Source: Basidiobolus meristosporus CBS 931.73
Lineage: Eukaryota > Basidiobolomycota > Basidiobolomycetes > Basidiobolales > Basidiobolaceae
Direction of reading: 5' to 3'
Assembly (NCBI GenBank): GCA_002104905.1
Contig: MCFE01000084.1
Span: 62,001 to 126,000, forward strand
DNA: 64,000 nucleotides
A model generated the notes under the pieces. It was not told where the DNA came from, searched no databases, and worked only from the letters and a program-made list of their open reading frames with translations. Below are positions 23,201 to 33,109 of the stretch, piece after piece. Position 1 is the first letter of the stretch. The number at the start of each line of letters is the position of its first letter. The translations under genes and the position numbers were made by a program.

Positions 23201-23931
23201 GACTTGTTCCGTTGGATAGTGCCACATTGAGCCATGAGTGCCAAATGATGCCATAGTGTGCCAGAGAGGCCAAGTAAGCCTATACTTGGCCACAGAGTGT
23301 GAAGCATAGATCTGCATCTTCATGCAAAGCATCCTCTGTGTTTCACCTATGATGCAGGAGAAAATCCATTTTTTGACGTTTTTTTGTGGATCAATATTGT
23401 GCAGGATGTGCAAGAGCACTAAAGGATTGAAGATATACATCTGGTACTCAATACCCATGGCACTCTGAATCTAGCTCCTGTGGCTTGTAACATGTCACAA
23501 AAATGTATGTCACTATCTTGGTCCACTGGTACTATCTGGCACTATATTTAAATATTGGCCCTAAAGTAAGATCAATACAATGCACTTATAGTGCCTGATA
23601 GTACCAGTGGACCAAGATAGTGCCGTGCATTTTTGTGACATGTTACAAGCCACAGGAGCTAGATTCAGAGTGTCATGGGTATTGGGTACCATATGCATAT
23701 CTTCAATCCTTTAGTGCTCTTGCACATCCTGTACAACAGTGACCTAAAAAAAAGGTCAAAAAATGGATTTTCTCCAGCACAATGAGTGAGACACAGGGGC
23801 TGCTTTGCATGAAGATGCAGATCTATGTTTCACACTCTGTGGCCAAGTGTAGGCTCACTTTTCCTCCCTGGCACACTATGGCATCATTTGGCACTCATGG
23901 CTCAATGTGGCACTATCCAATGGAACAAGTG
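23201..23931. mobile_element. Long-armed foldback element, copy 2 (731 bp), inserted in E2
   Basis: It starts GACTTGTTCCGTTGG and ends GGAACAAGTG, with arms 23201-23544 and 23588-23931 and the loop core GGCCCTAAAGTAAGATC. TA flanks both ends (23199-23200, 23932-23933). The insertion splits the RNase H region of E2. Comparing with intact E1, where the site reads CTTGATTATCTTGAA on this strand, shows that exactly one TA was duplicated. It is the same length as copy 1 and very similar to it. Confidence 0.92.
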
Positions 23932-24087
23932 TATTAACTAGAAGTAAAGTAATAGGTGTTTATAGACATGAACCTAAGTCTGTAAAAAGCTTTCTCAACC
24001 ATATTGCTTCTTTTGTAGCTTCACAGGCTGCCATATACTCTGCCTATGAGGTAGAAAGTGCTACAGTTGGTTGCTTTCTTGAATTCA

Positions 24088-26927
24088 TCATATTGCTCCT
24101 TGACAGTAAAGAAAGGTGCATCCTGTGATGGATTTTCTGTCTTGCAAATTTTCTCCCCAATCAGCATCATAATATCCCACAAGGTTCTGCTCTGGATCCT
24201 TATAAGTGTATCTTAAGCAGATATCAGCAGCACCATTTAGCTCTCTAAAAATCCACCTAACTGCTGCAATATGATCCAATCCATAGTTCTGATTATGCTG
24301 GCTGACAACTCCCAGTGAATATGAGAAATCTGGACATGTTCCATGCATGATATACATCATACTGCTAACAATAAATTATAAGGAAAGTCAGGGCTTTCAG
24401 ATGGCACCAAGCTCTCTTGATTTGGTGAGTTTTGACCAAGTTAAGATTTGTTGCCATTGGGGTAGCTGCTAGTTTACAATCTTCCATTTGATACTTCTTT
24501 GGTATAGCTTGAATATACTTGGATTGGCTTAGGGTGATAGTCTGGGTACTTCTGTCTATGAAGAATTTAATTCCTAAGTAATAACTGAGTTCTCCTAGAT
24601 CAGACATCTTAAACTCCTTAGATAGGCTCAATAATTCCAAATATGGATCTATCTTGCAATTCCAGGCTCTTGGTGATTGTTTGAGACCATATAGAGACTT
24701 TTTAAGCTTGCAGACCAAATGGGGGCTATGTTGCTCCACACACCCATCAAGCTGGTCCATATGCACATCCTCATCAAGTTCCCCATTCAAGTGTGCAACC
24801 ATTATTTCCATTTGATGAATAAAAAACTTATATTTGGCTGCAATAGCCACTATGGATCTGATGGAATTAAACTTGGCTACCAGTGCAAAGGTCTCAGTAT
24901 AGTCAAGTCCTTTTGGTTGAGAGTATCCTTTGGCCACAAGGCTTGCTTTGTATCTCCCTATTGTACCATCAGCCTTGTATTTTGTCTTGAAGACCCATCT
25001 GCATCCAATTGATTTTTGGTTGATTGGTAATTTGACTAAGTCCCAAGTTTGATTTTCCATCAGGGCCTGATATTCCTCAGTCATTGCAGATCTCCAAAAC
25101 TTTGTCTGAGGGCTATTTAGGGCCTCTTTTACAGTCTGGGATTTATCAACATGGACTGAATAGGCATAGGCTAAGTTTGTACCCTCATTGATAAAGTAAT
25201 TTGGGCTATCTCTTGTCCAATTGGATCTCTGGGCATTTGATACTGGAATTATCACTTCTGGGATATTCCTGGGCACTGATTCTGGCTGAACCATGGTTGT
25301 AGAGTCCTCTGGAGTGAAAAAAATTACATTGTTTTGCTCTGATTCAATCCTGACAATTGGTGGATTTGAGATCAGATTTTGTCATCAGCTGATGTCATTT
25401 TTTGGGAAAATTTGGAATTTTCATCAAACAACACATCCCTGGACTTGATTAGCTTCTTTGCCTTGGTATTGTAGAGTCTGTAAGCTTTACTCTCATTGCA
25501 GTAGCCCCAAAATAAGCATTTTACACTTTTTGACTCAAATTTTGACTGATATCCAGGCAGTTTCTTGGCATATGCTGTACATCCAAATATTCTTAGATGT
25601 TCTGCACTTGGTCTGTATCCATACCATGCTTCAAATGGAGTAGAATCACAACATATTCTGTTATAACTCATATTTTTAAGATATACAGCAGTGGCAACTG
25701 ATTCTGCCCAAAAATCATAAGATAATTTTTGATCATGGATCATAGATCTTGCCATATCAATTGTTGATCTGCTAGCACATTCTGCTACTCCATTTTGCTG
25801 TGGGGAGAATGGTAGAGTAGTCTCTTGCTTTATCCCATGAATTTTGCAGCAGTGGATGAAGAGTTTGGAGGTATATTCTCCACCATCAGCAGAGCATATT
25901 TTCTTGATTTTTTCACCAGTTTCTTACTCCACTATGGCTTTAAACTCCATGAACTTAGACAGAGCATCTTCCTTTCTCTCCATGAAATAGACCCACATGT
26001 ATCTTGTATAATTATCAACAATAGTGAATAAATATTTTATCCTGCCCAGGGATAAGTTTTGCATAGGGCCACACAGATCTGAGTGAATTAAATTCAGTTT
26101 TTTCTTAGTTTTGATTAACCCAGTGCTCTTTAACAGTTATCTGGCTTGTTTCCCATATATGCAGGCTGAGCCTTCCATGTATCTAATTTAAGAACATATT
26201 TTTAGTTCTATACTCTAGGACTGATACAAGGCCCTGAAACCTGTCTGTCAGGCTATTCAGGATGGTAACTATCACATCCTCATCAGTAGTTGATATGCCC
26301 ACAGATTCCATCTCATCTGCCAGCAGGGTAATTCTGTTAATTAGATTTTTCATTTCTTCTCCTGGCAGCAACATTGTAGTAAAAAATATTTGTCTCAGAT
26401 ACATCTTCTTGGCAGCTGAACATGACTGGTAGGTATCTTCTAATGCTTTCCAGGCATTCTTTGCCGTTTTTGCTCTTGAGCATTGAATTAGCAATCTGTC
26501 AGGTTATTCAGTAGAGTTGCTATCACATCATCTTCATTAGTTGGTACTTCCACAGATTCCATCTCATCCACCAGCAGGGGAATTCTGTTAATTATATTTT
26601 TCATTTCTTCTCCTGGCTGCATCTTTGTAGTAAGGAATTTTTTTCTCAGATACATTTTCTTAGCAGCTGAACATGCCCAGTAGGTGTCTTCTAATGCCTT
26701 TCAGGTATTCTTTGCTGTTTTTGCTCTTGACATTGAATTAGCAATTTGCCTTTGACAGTTAGGCAAATGCAGTTAAAGGCACTTTGCACTTTCTCCTTGT
26801 ACTTTAAAAATTCCTCTCCCACGCTTTTAGGTGGGCACTGTTCTCCCATGATAATATCCCAAAGGCCTTTTGCTTGTAGGAGCAACTTCATCTTCACCTT
26901 CCACACATGGTACTTAAATGCATTCAA
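24088..26927 (-). pseudogene. E2 gag-pol (stops, deletion of the RT YVDD motif, tandem duplication)
   Basis: Large parts align almost residue for residue with E1: gag with UBN2-type block (26927-26183), integrase/RT linker (25755-25372), RT to RNase H (25294-24365) and RNase H (24360-24088, continuing left of the foldback). In RT, 45 residues are missing in frame between CKIDPYLELL and SLSKEF, which removes YVDD. In gag, a 250-bp segment is tandemly duplicated. Other stops and shifts break the frame. The copy can make no active reverse transcriptase. Confidence 0.9.
26245..26749 (-). repeat. Tandem duplication inside E2 gag (about 250 bp unit)
   Basis: The units 26245-26494 and 26495-26749 both run from CTGTCAGG(C/T)TATTCAG to GAATTAGCAAT, with the same gag landmarks (CAGATTCCATCTCATC, CATTTCTTCTCCTGGC, AGCTGAACATG). 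They differ at many positions. The intact E1 has only one copy of this segment. Confidence 0.8.
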
Positions 26928-26961
26928 CTTTCAGCAGTGGGGAAAATTCCTGTAATAGCAG

Positions 26962-27637
26962 TGTTGTGCATCAACATTTGAAACTTTGCCAATTTGACTC
27001 CATCAGAAAATTTAGTACCCTAACTGATTTTCCCTAACCCAAACATAACTAATCCCTGTTATGGTTTATTTTATCACTTCTCAGAAGCTATTTTTAGCTG
27101 TCATACCTGATTAATTTGCAAGTAGTCATTACATCCTCAATTGATCTGCTAAGCCTTTCCAAAGGATTAGTCATCCAAGATCTATCCAACCACTTAGTAG
27201 TTGCCACAACATCAGCTGATTAATGATGCAATTTTTCATTTATCTTATGCACTTATCAACACCCCAACAAATTTCAATTAGTCCAGTCTCATGGTGCTTA
27301 CTAATTCAACTTGATCAGAAAAATATAAATAAAGATTGCTGAACCTTTTGGTTTAGTGCGTGTCTTGGCAAAATTAATAATTCAACAATTCTGTTCTAGT
27401 TTCCACCCAAGCCTAGCATATCTAGCATTCCCAAGAACACCAAGCCTAGCCTGTATAGCAAACCAGCTCTGTTGCCTTTATATCCCAACTCAGCTACATA
27501 CAAAACCAATATTAGACCAGAACTTCTCTGCTAATAATTCTGTCACCCTTGGCAATTCTGAGATTCTGCACTTAGTTGTCACTTAGGTTCAGTTAACTCA
27601 TTTTGAGTCTTATTAGACTTTTCTCTTGAATGTAACA
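26962..27637 (+). mobile_element. Solo LTR of a further retrotransposon family, nested in E2
   Basis: This 676-bp insertion begins TGTTGTGCATC and ends TTGAATGTAACA. It is flanked by perfect 5-bp direct repeats AGCAG (26957-26961 and 27638-27642). Removing it restores the gag start region of E2 as seen in E1 (CTGCTATTAC...CACTCTCTGCA). A TATA-like AAATATAAATAAAG near 27318 suggests plus orientation. Only a solo LTR is present, so the internal part was lost by LTR-LTR recombination. Confidence 0.88.
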
Positions 27638-27683
27638 AGCAGTATTAAGCACTGCAGAGAGTGATAGCTTGGGGCTTGTAACC

Positions 27684-28031
27684 TGTTGTAAGAGTCTTGG
27701 AGTTATTGGAAGTGATTGATAGGACAAGCAGATTATGTGGATCTCACTTAATGATTGATCAAATGTAAAAGTAGTATTTATACTTTTACATGGTCTTGGC
27801 ATAACAAACATGCAGAATAGGTCTAGCAAGGTCCCAGGAACATTTCTGCAAAGCTTGGGGCTTTTTGCACTACTATTAGAATTTCATATTCAGGATATGT
27901 GATATTTAAGTGAAAATAATCTTAGTAAATCCCAATAAGGGATTTGGTCAGTATTCTCTAGGATTTGAAGGTAATGAACTAAGTGACAAAGCAAGGTGAA
28001 TATTTAGGTGGAATTACAAACTTTTACAACA
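27684..28031 (-). repeat. 5' LTR of E2
   Basis: A 348-bp reverse complement of the E1 LTR, from TGTTGTAAGAGTC to TTTTACAACA on the plus strand. It retains the TATA region (rc of GTATTTATACTTTTACATGG) but differs from E1 at many sites. Confidence 0.87.
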
Positions 28032-28446
28032 CTATCTGGCACTATTCTAACCTACTAGCCCTAAAGTAAAACTCATACAAAGTACTTATAGTGCTACATA
28101 GTACCAGTGGACCAGATAGTGCCATGCATTTTTGTGACAAGTTACAAGTCTCTGGATCTAGATTCAGAGTACCATAGGTATTGAGTACCATAGGTATTGA
28201 GTACCAAAAGCATCCCTTCAAGCTTTCTGTACTCTCTCATATCATGCACAATGCTGATTGCAAAAAAAGGTCAAAATATGAATTCTCTCCAGCACAGTGG
28301 GTGAAACAAAGGGGTGGCTTTAAATGAATATGCAGAACTACATTTCACACTCTATGGCCAAATAGAGGCTGACTTGACCTCTCTTGGACACAATGGCATA
28401 ATTTGGCACTCATGGCTCAATGTGGCACCATCCAAAAGAACAAGTC
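28032..28446. mobile_element. Foldback element fragment, copy 4 (loop and right arm)
   Basis: It begins inside the left arm at CTATCTGGCACTAT, keeps the loop core (AGCCCTAAAGTAAAAC) and runs through the right arm to AAGAACAAGTC. The 5' part is replaced by the E2 LTR. A short local duplication (GAGTACCATAGGTATT twice near 28165-28200) is present. Confidence 0.8.
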
Positions 28447-28772
28447 CAGTATACAAGGGAGGCAATCCCTCAGCAATAAATCATTGTCCCTTTTATCATT
28501 ATACCAACTTGTTGATCAGTGTGATCACTGCTAATTGCTACTATGCAAACTTCCAAGCCCAGACCACAGGACATTCCCAGGAAACTGCTCTGACAGCCAG
28601 CTGATCTTGGAGGCACTACTTGCAAGAAAAAATCAGAATAGGTTTTGTTTATTTTATCTAATTCTTTCCCAAGTTTGATCTCATACAGGCAAATATACTT
28701 TTCTGTCTTTGTAACTATTGGCCACAGCTGCACTCTTATCAAGTCCTTGCTGGTGGAGTTTACAGTTGTTTT
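28447..28772 (+). mobile_element. Fragment of a G2-family gypsy LTR and leader, split by E1
   Basis: The plus strand matches the reverse complement of about 21090-20745: ATACAAGGGAGGCAAT, CAGCAATAAATCAT, CTTGGAGGCACTACTTG and GTTTACAGTTGTTTT. The match resumes at 33460 after E1 (GTTTTGACTTTGGAGGC...CAGCACATACTTT) and fades near 33530. G2 therefore supplies the uninterrupted sequence at the E1 target. Confidence 0.82.
28768..28772. repeat. Target site duplication of E1, left copy
   Basis: GTTTT immediately precedes the 5' LTR and is repeated at 33460-33464 after the 3' LTR. The related empty site in G2 has a single GTTTT. Confidence 0.92.
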
Positions 28773-29122
28773 TGTTGTAAAAAATTTGTATTTCCACCTA
28801 AATATTCACCTAACTTAGTCACTTAGATCATTACCTTCAAATCCTAGAAAATACTGACCAAATTCCTTGTCGGGATTTACTTAGAATATTTTCACCAAAA
28901 TACCAGGTACCCAGAACATGAAAATTCTCAAAGTTGTCCAAACAGCCCCAAACTTTGCACACATGTTCTTGGGACCTTCCTTAACCTATTCTACGTGTTT
29001 GTAATGCCAAGACCAGGTAAAAGTATAAATACCACTTTTACATTCAATAAATCATTAAGTGAAAACCACATAATCTACTTGTTCTCCCAATCACTTCCAA
29101 TATCTCCAAGACTCTTACAACA
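28773..29122 (+). repeat. 5' LTR of E1
   Basis: TGTTGTAA...TTACAACA, 350 bp, with 8-bp inverted termini. It contains the promoter (TATAAAT at 29024-29030) and probably AATAAAT (near 29045) as a polyadenylation signal. An ATG at 28995 is open into gag but lies upstream of the TATA element. Confidence 0.95.
29024..29030 (+). promoter_or_regulatory. TATA box of the E1 LTR
   Basis: TATAAAT in the context AAAAGTATAAATACC, about 100 bp before the LTR end. The same string is conserved in the old LTRs of the family (for example 33921, and as reverse complement near 27775), which supports a functional role. Confidence 0.7.
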
Positions 29123-29134
29123 GGTTATGAGCCC
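29123..29134 (+). promoter_or_regulatory. E1 primer-binding site for a half initiator tRNA-Met
   Basis: GGTTATGAGCCC directly follows the LTR. Its reverse complement, GGGCTCATAACC, is the anticodon stem-loop of fungal initiator tRNA-Met including the CAU anticodon. Drosophila copia uses the same region, priming with a tRNA cleaved in the anticodon arm. Old family members keep variants at this position (GGTTACAAGCCCC for E2, GGTTACCAGCCCC at 50822). Confidence 0.8.
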
Positions 29135-32100
29135 CAAGCTGTCACTCTCTGCAATGTCTACTACTGCTATTACTGGAATTTTTCCCTCTGCTGAAAAGTT
29201 GGATGGATCTAACTACCAAGTGTGGAAGGTGAAGATGAAGATGCTGCTGCAAGAAAGAGGCCTTTGGGATATTGTCATGGGAGAAGAATGCCCTCCTAAA
29301 AACGTGGGAGAGGAAGCCTTAAAGTACCAGAAGAAAGAACAAAGTGCCTTTAACTGCATTTGCCTTAATGTCAAGGACAAATTGCTAATTCAATGCTCAA
29401 GAGCAAAAACGGCAAAAAATGCCTGGAAAGCATTAGAAGACACCTACCAGTCATGTTCAGCTGCCAAGAAAATGTATCTGAGAAGAAAATTCTTTACTAC
29501 AAAGATGCTGCCAGGAGAAGAAATGAAAAATCTAATTAACAGAATTACCCTGCTGGTAGATGAGATGGAATCTGTGGGCGTACCAACTACTGATGAGGAT
29601 GTGATAGTTACCATCCTGAATAGCCTGACAGACAAGTTTCAGGGCCTTGTATCAGCCCTAGAGTCCAGAACTGAAGATTTGACCTTAAATTACGTATATG
29701 GAAGGCTCCTGGATGAAGAATTAAGAAAATCAAGCGCCAATAAGAAGGAAGAAGAAAATGCTTTAATAAGCAATGATAACCAACAAAGGAGGTACCCAAG
29801 ACCCTACAAAGGCAACAGCAACCTATTTTGCAACTACTGCAAAAGGAAAGGACACACATCAGACCGGTGTTTCAAAAAGAGAGATTATCAGCAAAAGAAG
29901 CCTGAATATGGAAATGCTGCAACAACTGAAGATAGACTATTCATATCTGCACTAAATATGACCACAAACAAGGATTCTCAGACGTGGTATATTGACTCTG
30001 GAGCTTCTCAACACTTTACACACCAAAAAGAACTTTTTACCCAATATCAAGAAATTCCAATTAAGACGGTTTTCATGGGTGACAATAGAACACTTGATGC
30101 AGTGGGAGAAGGAACTATCCAAGTAAACCTTAGAAGCAGTGAAGGAAGCCATACACTGACCTTTAAAGAAGTACTCTATGTACCAGAAATAGCCAAGAAC
30201 CTACTCTCTGTAAGCAAGGCCACAGCAGAAGGACTCAGTTTCAGTTTTGACAATTCTGGATGCAGGATCACTGATCAAAATGGTGCTCATATTGCTTCGG
30301 GCATCAGAGATCAGAACCTATACAAGTTGACTTATATTCCATCATATCTGGAAGCCAATATAAGTAACTTAAATGAAGAAACACCAATGCTTTGGCACAG
30401 GAGATTTGGACACATCAATTTTGATTATTTGCGTAAAATGATCAAAGATCAGCTAATTTCTGGAGTGAAAATTGATCCCCCAGCTAATTTGGAGCACTGT
30501 GAAGCCTGCATATATGGGAAACAAGCCAGACAACCGTTCAAGAGCTCTGGGTTAATCAAAACTAAGAAAAAATTAGATCTAATTCACTCAGATCTGTGTG
30601 GACCTATGCAAAATTTATCCTTAGGCGGGATGAAGTATTTAATCACTTTTATTGATGATTATACAAGATACACATGGGTCTATTTCATGGAGAGAAAGGA
30701 AGAAGCTCTGTCTAAGCTCAGGGAGTTTAAAGCCATGGTGGAGAGAGAAACTGGTGAAAAAATCAAGAAAATACGCTCTGACAATGGTGGAGAATATACC
30801 TCAAAACTCTTCATCCACTTCTGCAAAATTCATGGGATAAAGCAAGAGACTACTGTACCATACTCCCCACAGCAAAATGGAGTAGCAGAACGAGCTAACA
30901 GATCAATAATTGATATGGCAAGATCTATGATCCATGATCAAAAATTATCCTATGATTTTTGGGCGGAATCAGTTGCCACTGCTGTATATCTTAAAAATAG
31001 GAGTTATAACAGAATACTTCGTGATTCTACTCCATTTGAAGCATGGTATGGACACAGACCAAGTGCAGAACATCTAAGAATATTTGGGTGTACAGCATAT
31101 GCCAAAAAACTGGCCGGAAATCAGTCAAAATTTGAGCCAAAAAGTGTAAAATGCATATTTTTGGGCTACTGCAATGAGAGTAAGGCATACAGACTCTACA
31201 ATACCAAAGCAAAGAAGCTGATCAAGTCCAGGGATGTGTTGTTTGATGAAAATTCAAAATTTTCACAAAAAATGACATCAGATGATGACGAAAATTTGAT
31301 CTCAAGTCCACCAATTGTCAGGATTGAATCAGAGCAAAACAATGAAAATTTTTTCACTCCAGAGGACTCTACAACCGTGGTTCAGCCAGAATCAGTGCCC
31401 AGGAATATCCCAGAAGTGATCATTCCAGTATCAAATGCCCGGAGATCAAATTGGACAAGAAATAGCCCAAATTACTATATTAATGAGGGTACAAACTTAG
31501 CCTATGCCTATTCAGTCCATATTGATGAACCCCAGACTGTAAAAGAGGCCCTAAATAGCCCTCAGACGAAGTTTTGGAGATCTGCAATGACTGAGGAATA
31601 TCAGGCCCTGATGGAAAATCAAACTTGGGACTTAGTCAAATTACCAATCAACCGAAAATCAATTGGATGCAGATGGATCTTCAAGACAAAGTACAAGGCT
31701 GATGGTACAATTGAAAGATACAAAGCAAGACTTGTAGCCAAAGGATACTCTCAAACAAAAGGACTTGACTATACTGAGACCTTTGCACCGGTAGCCAAGT
31801 TTAATTCCATCAGATTAATATTGGCTATTGCAGCCAAATATAAGTTTTTTATTCATCAAATGGATGTAAAAACTGCATTTTTGAATGGAGAACTTGATGA
31901 GGACGTTTATATGGACCAGCCTGATGGGTTTGTTGACCAAGATAACCCCCATTTGGTCTGCAAGCTTAAAAAGTCACTATATGGTCTCAAACAATCACCA
32001 AGAGCCTGGAATTGCAAGATAGATTCTTATTTGGAATCTTTGAGTTTCAAAAGGAGTAATGCTGACTATAGTATATACTATAAGCCAGATAGAGCAAATC

Positions 32101-33098
32101 CAGTTCTATTAGCTCTATATGTGGATGATCTTATTATAGCCACCAATAACCTAGAAACATTGGAAGAGACTAAATCCAGCCTATCTAAGGAGTTCAAGAT
32201 GTCCGATCTAGGAGAACTCAGTTACTACTTAGGGATTAAGTTCTCCATAGACAGAAGTACCCAGACTATTACCCTAAGCCAATCCAAGTATATTCAAGAC
32301 ATACTAAAGAAGTACAAAATGGAAGACTGTAAACCGGCAGCTACCCCAATGGAGACAAACCTTAACTTGGTCAAAACTCAACCAAATCAAGAGAGCTTGG
32401 TGCCATCTGAAAGCCCTGGCTTTCCTTATCAATCTATGGTCAGCAGTCTGATGTATATCATGCTTGGAACACGTCCAGATATCTCATATTCAGTGGGAGT
32501 TGTCAGCCAACATAATCAGAATTATGGATCTGATCATATTGCAGCAGTTAAGCGGATTTTTAGATACCTAAAAGGAACTGCTGATATCTGCTTAAGATAC
32601 ACTTATAAGGATTCAGAACAGGATCTTGTGGGATACTCTGATGCTGATTGGGGACGAAATTTAGAAGACAGAAGATCCACCACAGGATACACCTTTCTTT
32701 ACTGTAAAGGAGCAATTTCATGGAATTCAAGAAAGCAACCAACCGTAGCACTTTCTACTACAGAGGCAGAATATATGGCAGCCTGTGAGGCTACAAAAGA
32801 AGCAATGTGGTTAAGAAAGCTGTTTACAGATTTAGGCCTATGTCAAAAAACGCCTATTACTTTATTTCAAGATAATCAAGGATGTATACAATTAGGTAGA
32901 AATCCAACTTTTCATGCTAGAACCAAGCATATAGATATTAGACATCATTTCATACGTGAAGCTATAGAGAGTAACTTAGTTAGATTAGTTTACTGTCCTA
33001 CAGATGAAATGATTGCAGACATATTTACCAAACCATTAGCTAGAGACAAGTTTGAATATCTTAGGTCAAACTTAGGACTAGTCAGTATGAACATTTAG
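29127..33098 (+). CDS. E1 Gag-Pol polyprotein (Ty1/copia)
   Basis: A single frame of 1323 codons encodes all retrotransposon functions. From the ATG at 29127: an N-terminal DUF4219/UBN2-type gag (KLDGSNYQVWKVKMKMLL), a CX2CX4HX4C zinc knuckle starting at Cys235, and a protease active site DSGA at Asp290. The integrase has an HHCC module and catalytic Asp489, Asp552 and Glu588 (35 residues between the last two). The RT has YVDD at Asp1000-Asp1001 and the RNase H has its first Asp near 1172 (GYSDADWG). I chose 29127, the first ATG downstream of the TATA box; the next, 29154, is equally possible. The frame is open back to 28995, inside the LTR. No stop or shift separates gag from pol, so how the Gag:Pol ratio is set is unclear. 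Confidence 0.95.
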   Translation: MSPKLSLSAMSTTAITGIFPSAEKLDGSNYQVWKVKMKMLLQERGLWDIVMGEECPPKNVGEEALKYQKKEQSAFNCICLNVKDKLLIQCSRAKTAKNAWKALEDTYQSCSAAKKMYLRRKFFTTKMLPGEEMKNLINRITLLVDEMESVGVPTTDEDVIVTILNSLTDKFQGLVSALESRTEDLTLNYVYGRLLDEELRKSSANKKEEENALISNDNQQRRYPRPYKGNSNLFCNYCKRKGHTSDRCFKKRDYQQKKPEYGNAATTEDRLFISALNMTTNKDSQTWYIDSGASQHFTHQKELFTQYQEIPIKTVFMGDNRTLDAVGEGTIQVNLRSSEGSHTLTFKEVLYVPEIAKNLLSVSKATAEGLSFSFDNSGCRITDQNGAHIASGIRDQNLYKLTYIPSYLEANISNLNEETPMLWHRRFGHINFDYLRKMIKDQLISGVKIDPPANLEHCEACIYGKQARQPFKSSGLIKTKKKLDLIHSDLCGPMQNLSLGGMKYLITFIDDYTRYTWVYFMERKEEALSKLREFKAMVERETGEKIKKIRSDNGGEYTSKLFIHFCKIHGIKQETTVPYSPQQNGVAERANRSIIDMARSMIHDQKLSYDFWAESVATAVYLKNRSYNRILRDSTPFEAWYGHRPSAEHLRIFGCTAYAKKLAGNQSKFEPKSVKCIFLGYCNESKAYRLYNTKAKKLIKSRDVLFDENSKFSQKMTSDDDENLISSPPIVRIESEQNNENFFTPEDSTTVVQPESVPRNIPEVIIPVSNARRSNWTRNSPNYYINEGTNLAYAYSVHIDEPQTVKEALNSPQTKFWRSAMTEEYQALMENQTWDLVKLPINRKSIGCRWIFKTKYKADGTIERYKARLVAKGYSQTKGLDYTETFAPVAKFNSIRLILAIAAKYKFFIHQMDVKTAFLNGELDEDVYMDQPDGFVDQDNPHLVCKLKKSLYGLKQSPRAWNCKIDSYLESLSFKRSNADYSIYYKPDRANPVLLALYVDDLIIATNNLETLEETKSSLSKEFKMSDLGELSYYLGIKFSIDRSTQTITLSQSKYIQDILKKYKMEDCKPAATPMETNLNLVKTQPNQESLVPSESPGFPYQSMVSSLMYIMLGTRPDISYSVGVVSQHNQNYGSDHIAAVKRIFRYLKGTADICLRYTYKDSEQDLVGYSDADWGRNLEDRRSTTGYTFLYCKGAISWNSRKQPTVALSTTEAEYMAACEATKEAMWLRKLFTDLGLCQKTPITLFQDNQGCIQLGRNPTFHARTKHIDIRHHFIREAIESNLVRLVYCPTDEMIADIFTKPLARDKFEYLRSNLGLVSMNI

Positions 33099-33100
33099 CT

Positions 33101-33109
33101 GAGTGGGAG
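33101..33109 (+). promoter_or_regulatory. E1 polypurine tract
   Basis: GAGTGGGAG lies immediately before the 3' LTR and just after the stop codon, where plus-strand DNA synthesis is primed. E2 has GAGTAGGAG at the same place. Confidence 0.7.

Larger units (their letters stand above)
22641..28031 (-). mobile_element. Ty1/copia retrotransposon E2, old copy of the E1 family
   Basis: Two diverged LTRs bound it: 3' LTR 22641-22963 and 5' LTR 27684-28031. Between them lies a minus-strand copy of the E1 coding region. A purine tract (rc GAGTAGGAG) adjoins the 3' LTR, and a degenerate copia primer site (rc GGTTACAAGCCCC) adjoins the 5' LTR. It contains two later insertions, a foldback element (23201-23931) and a solo LTR of another family (26962-27637). 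Flanking 5-mers (AGATA, CTATC) do not match, so the original target duplication is not visible. Confidence 0.9.

Noticed and set aside
28995-29126. ATG at 28995 as the start of the E1 polyprotein
   Set aside because: It lies inside the 5' LTR and upstream of the TATA box at 29024, so the normal transcript should not include it. The frame is open there only because the LTR sequence happens to be.
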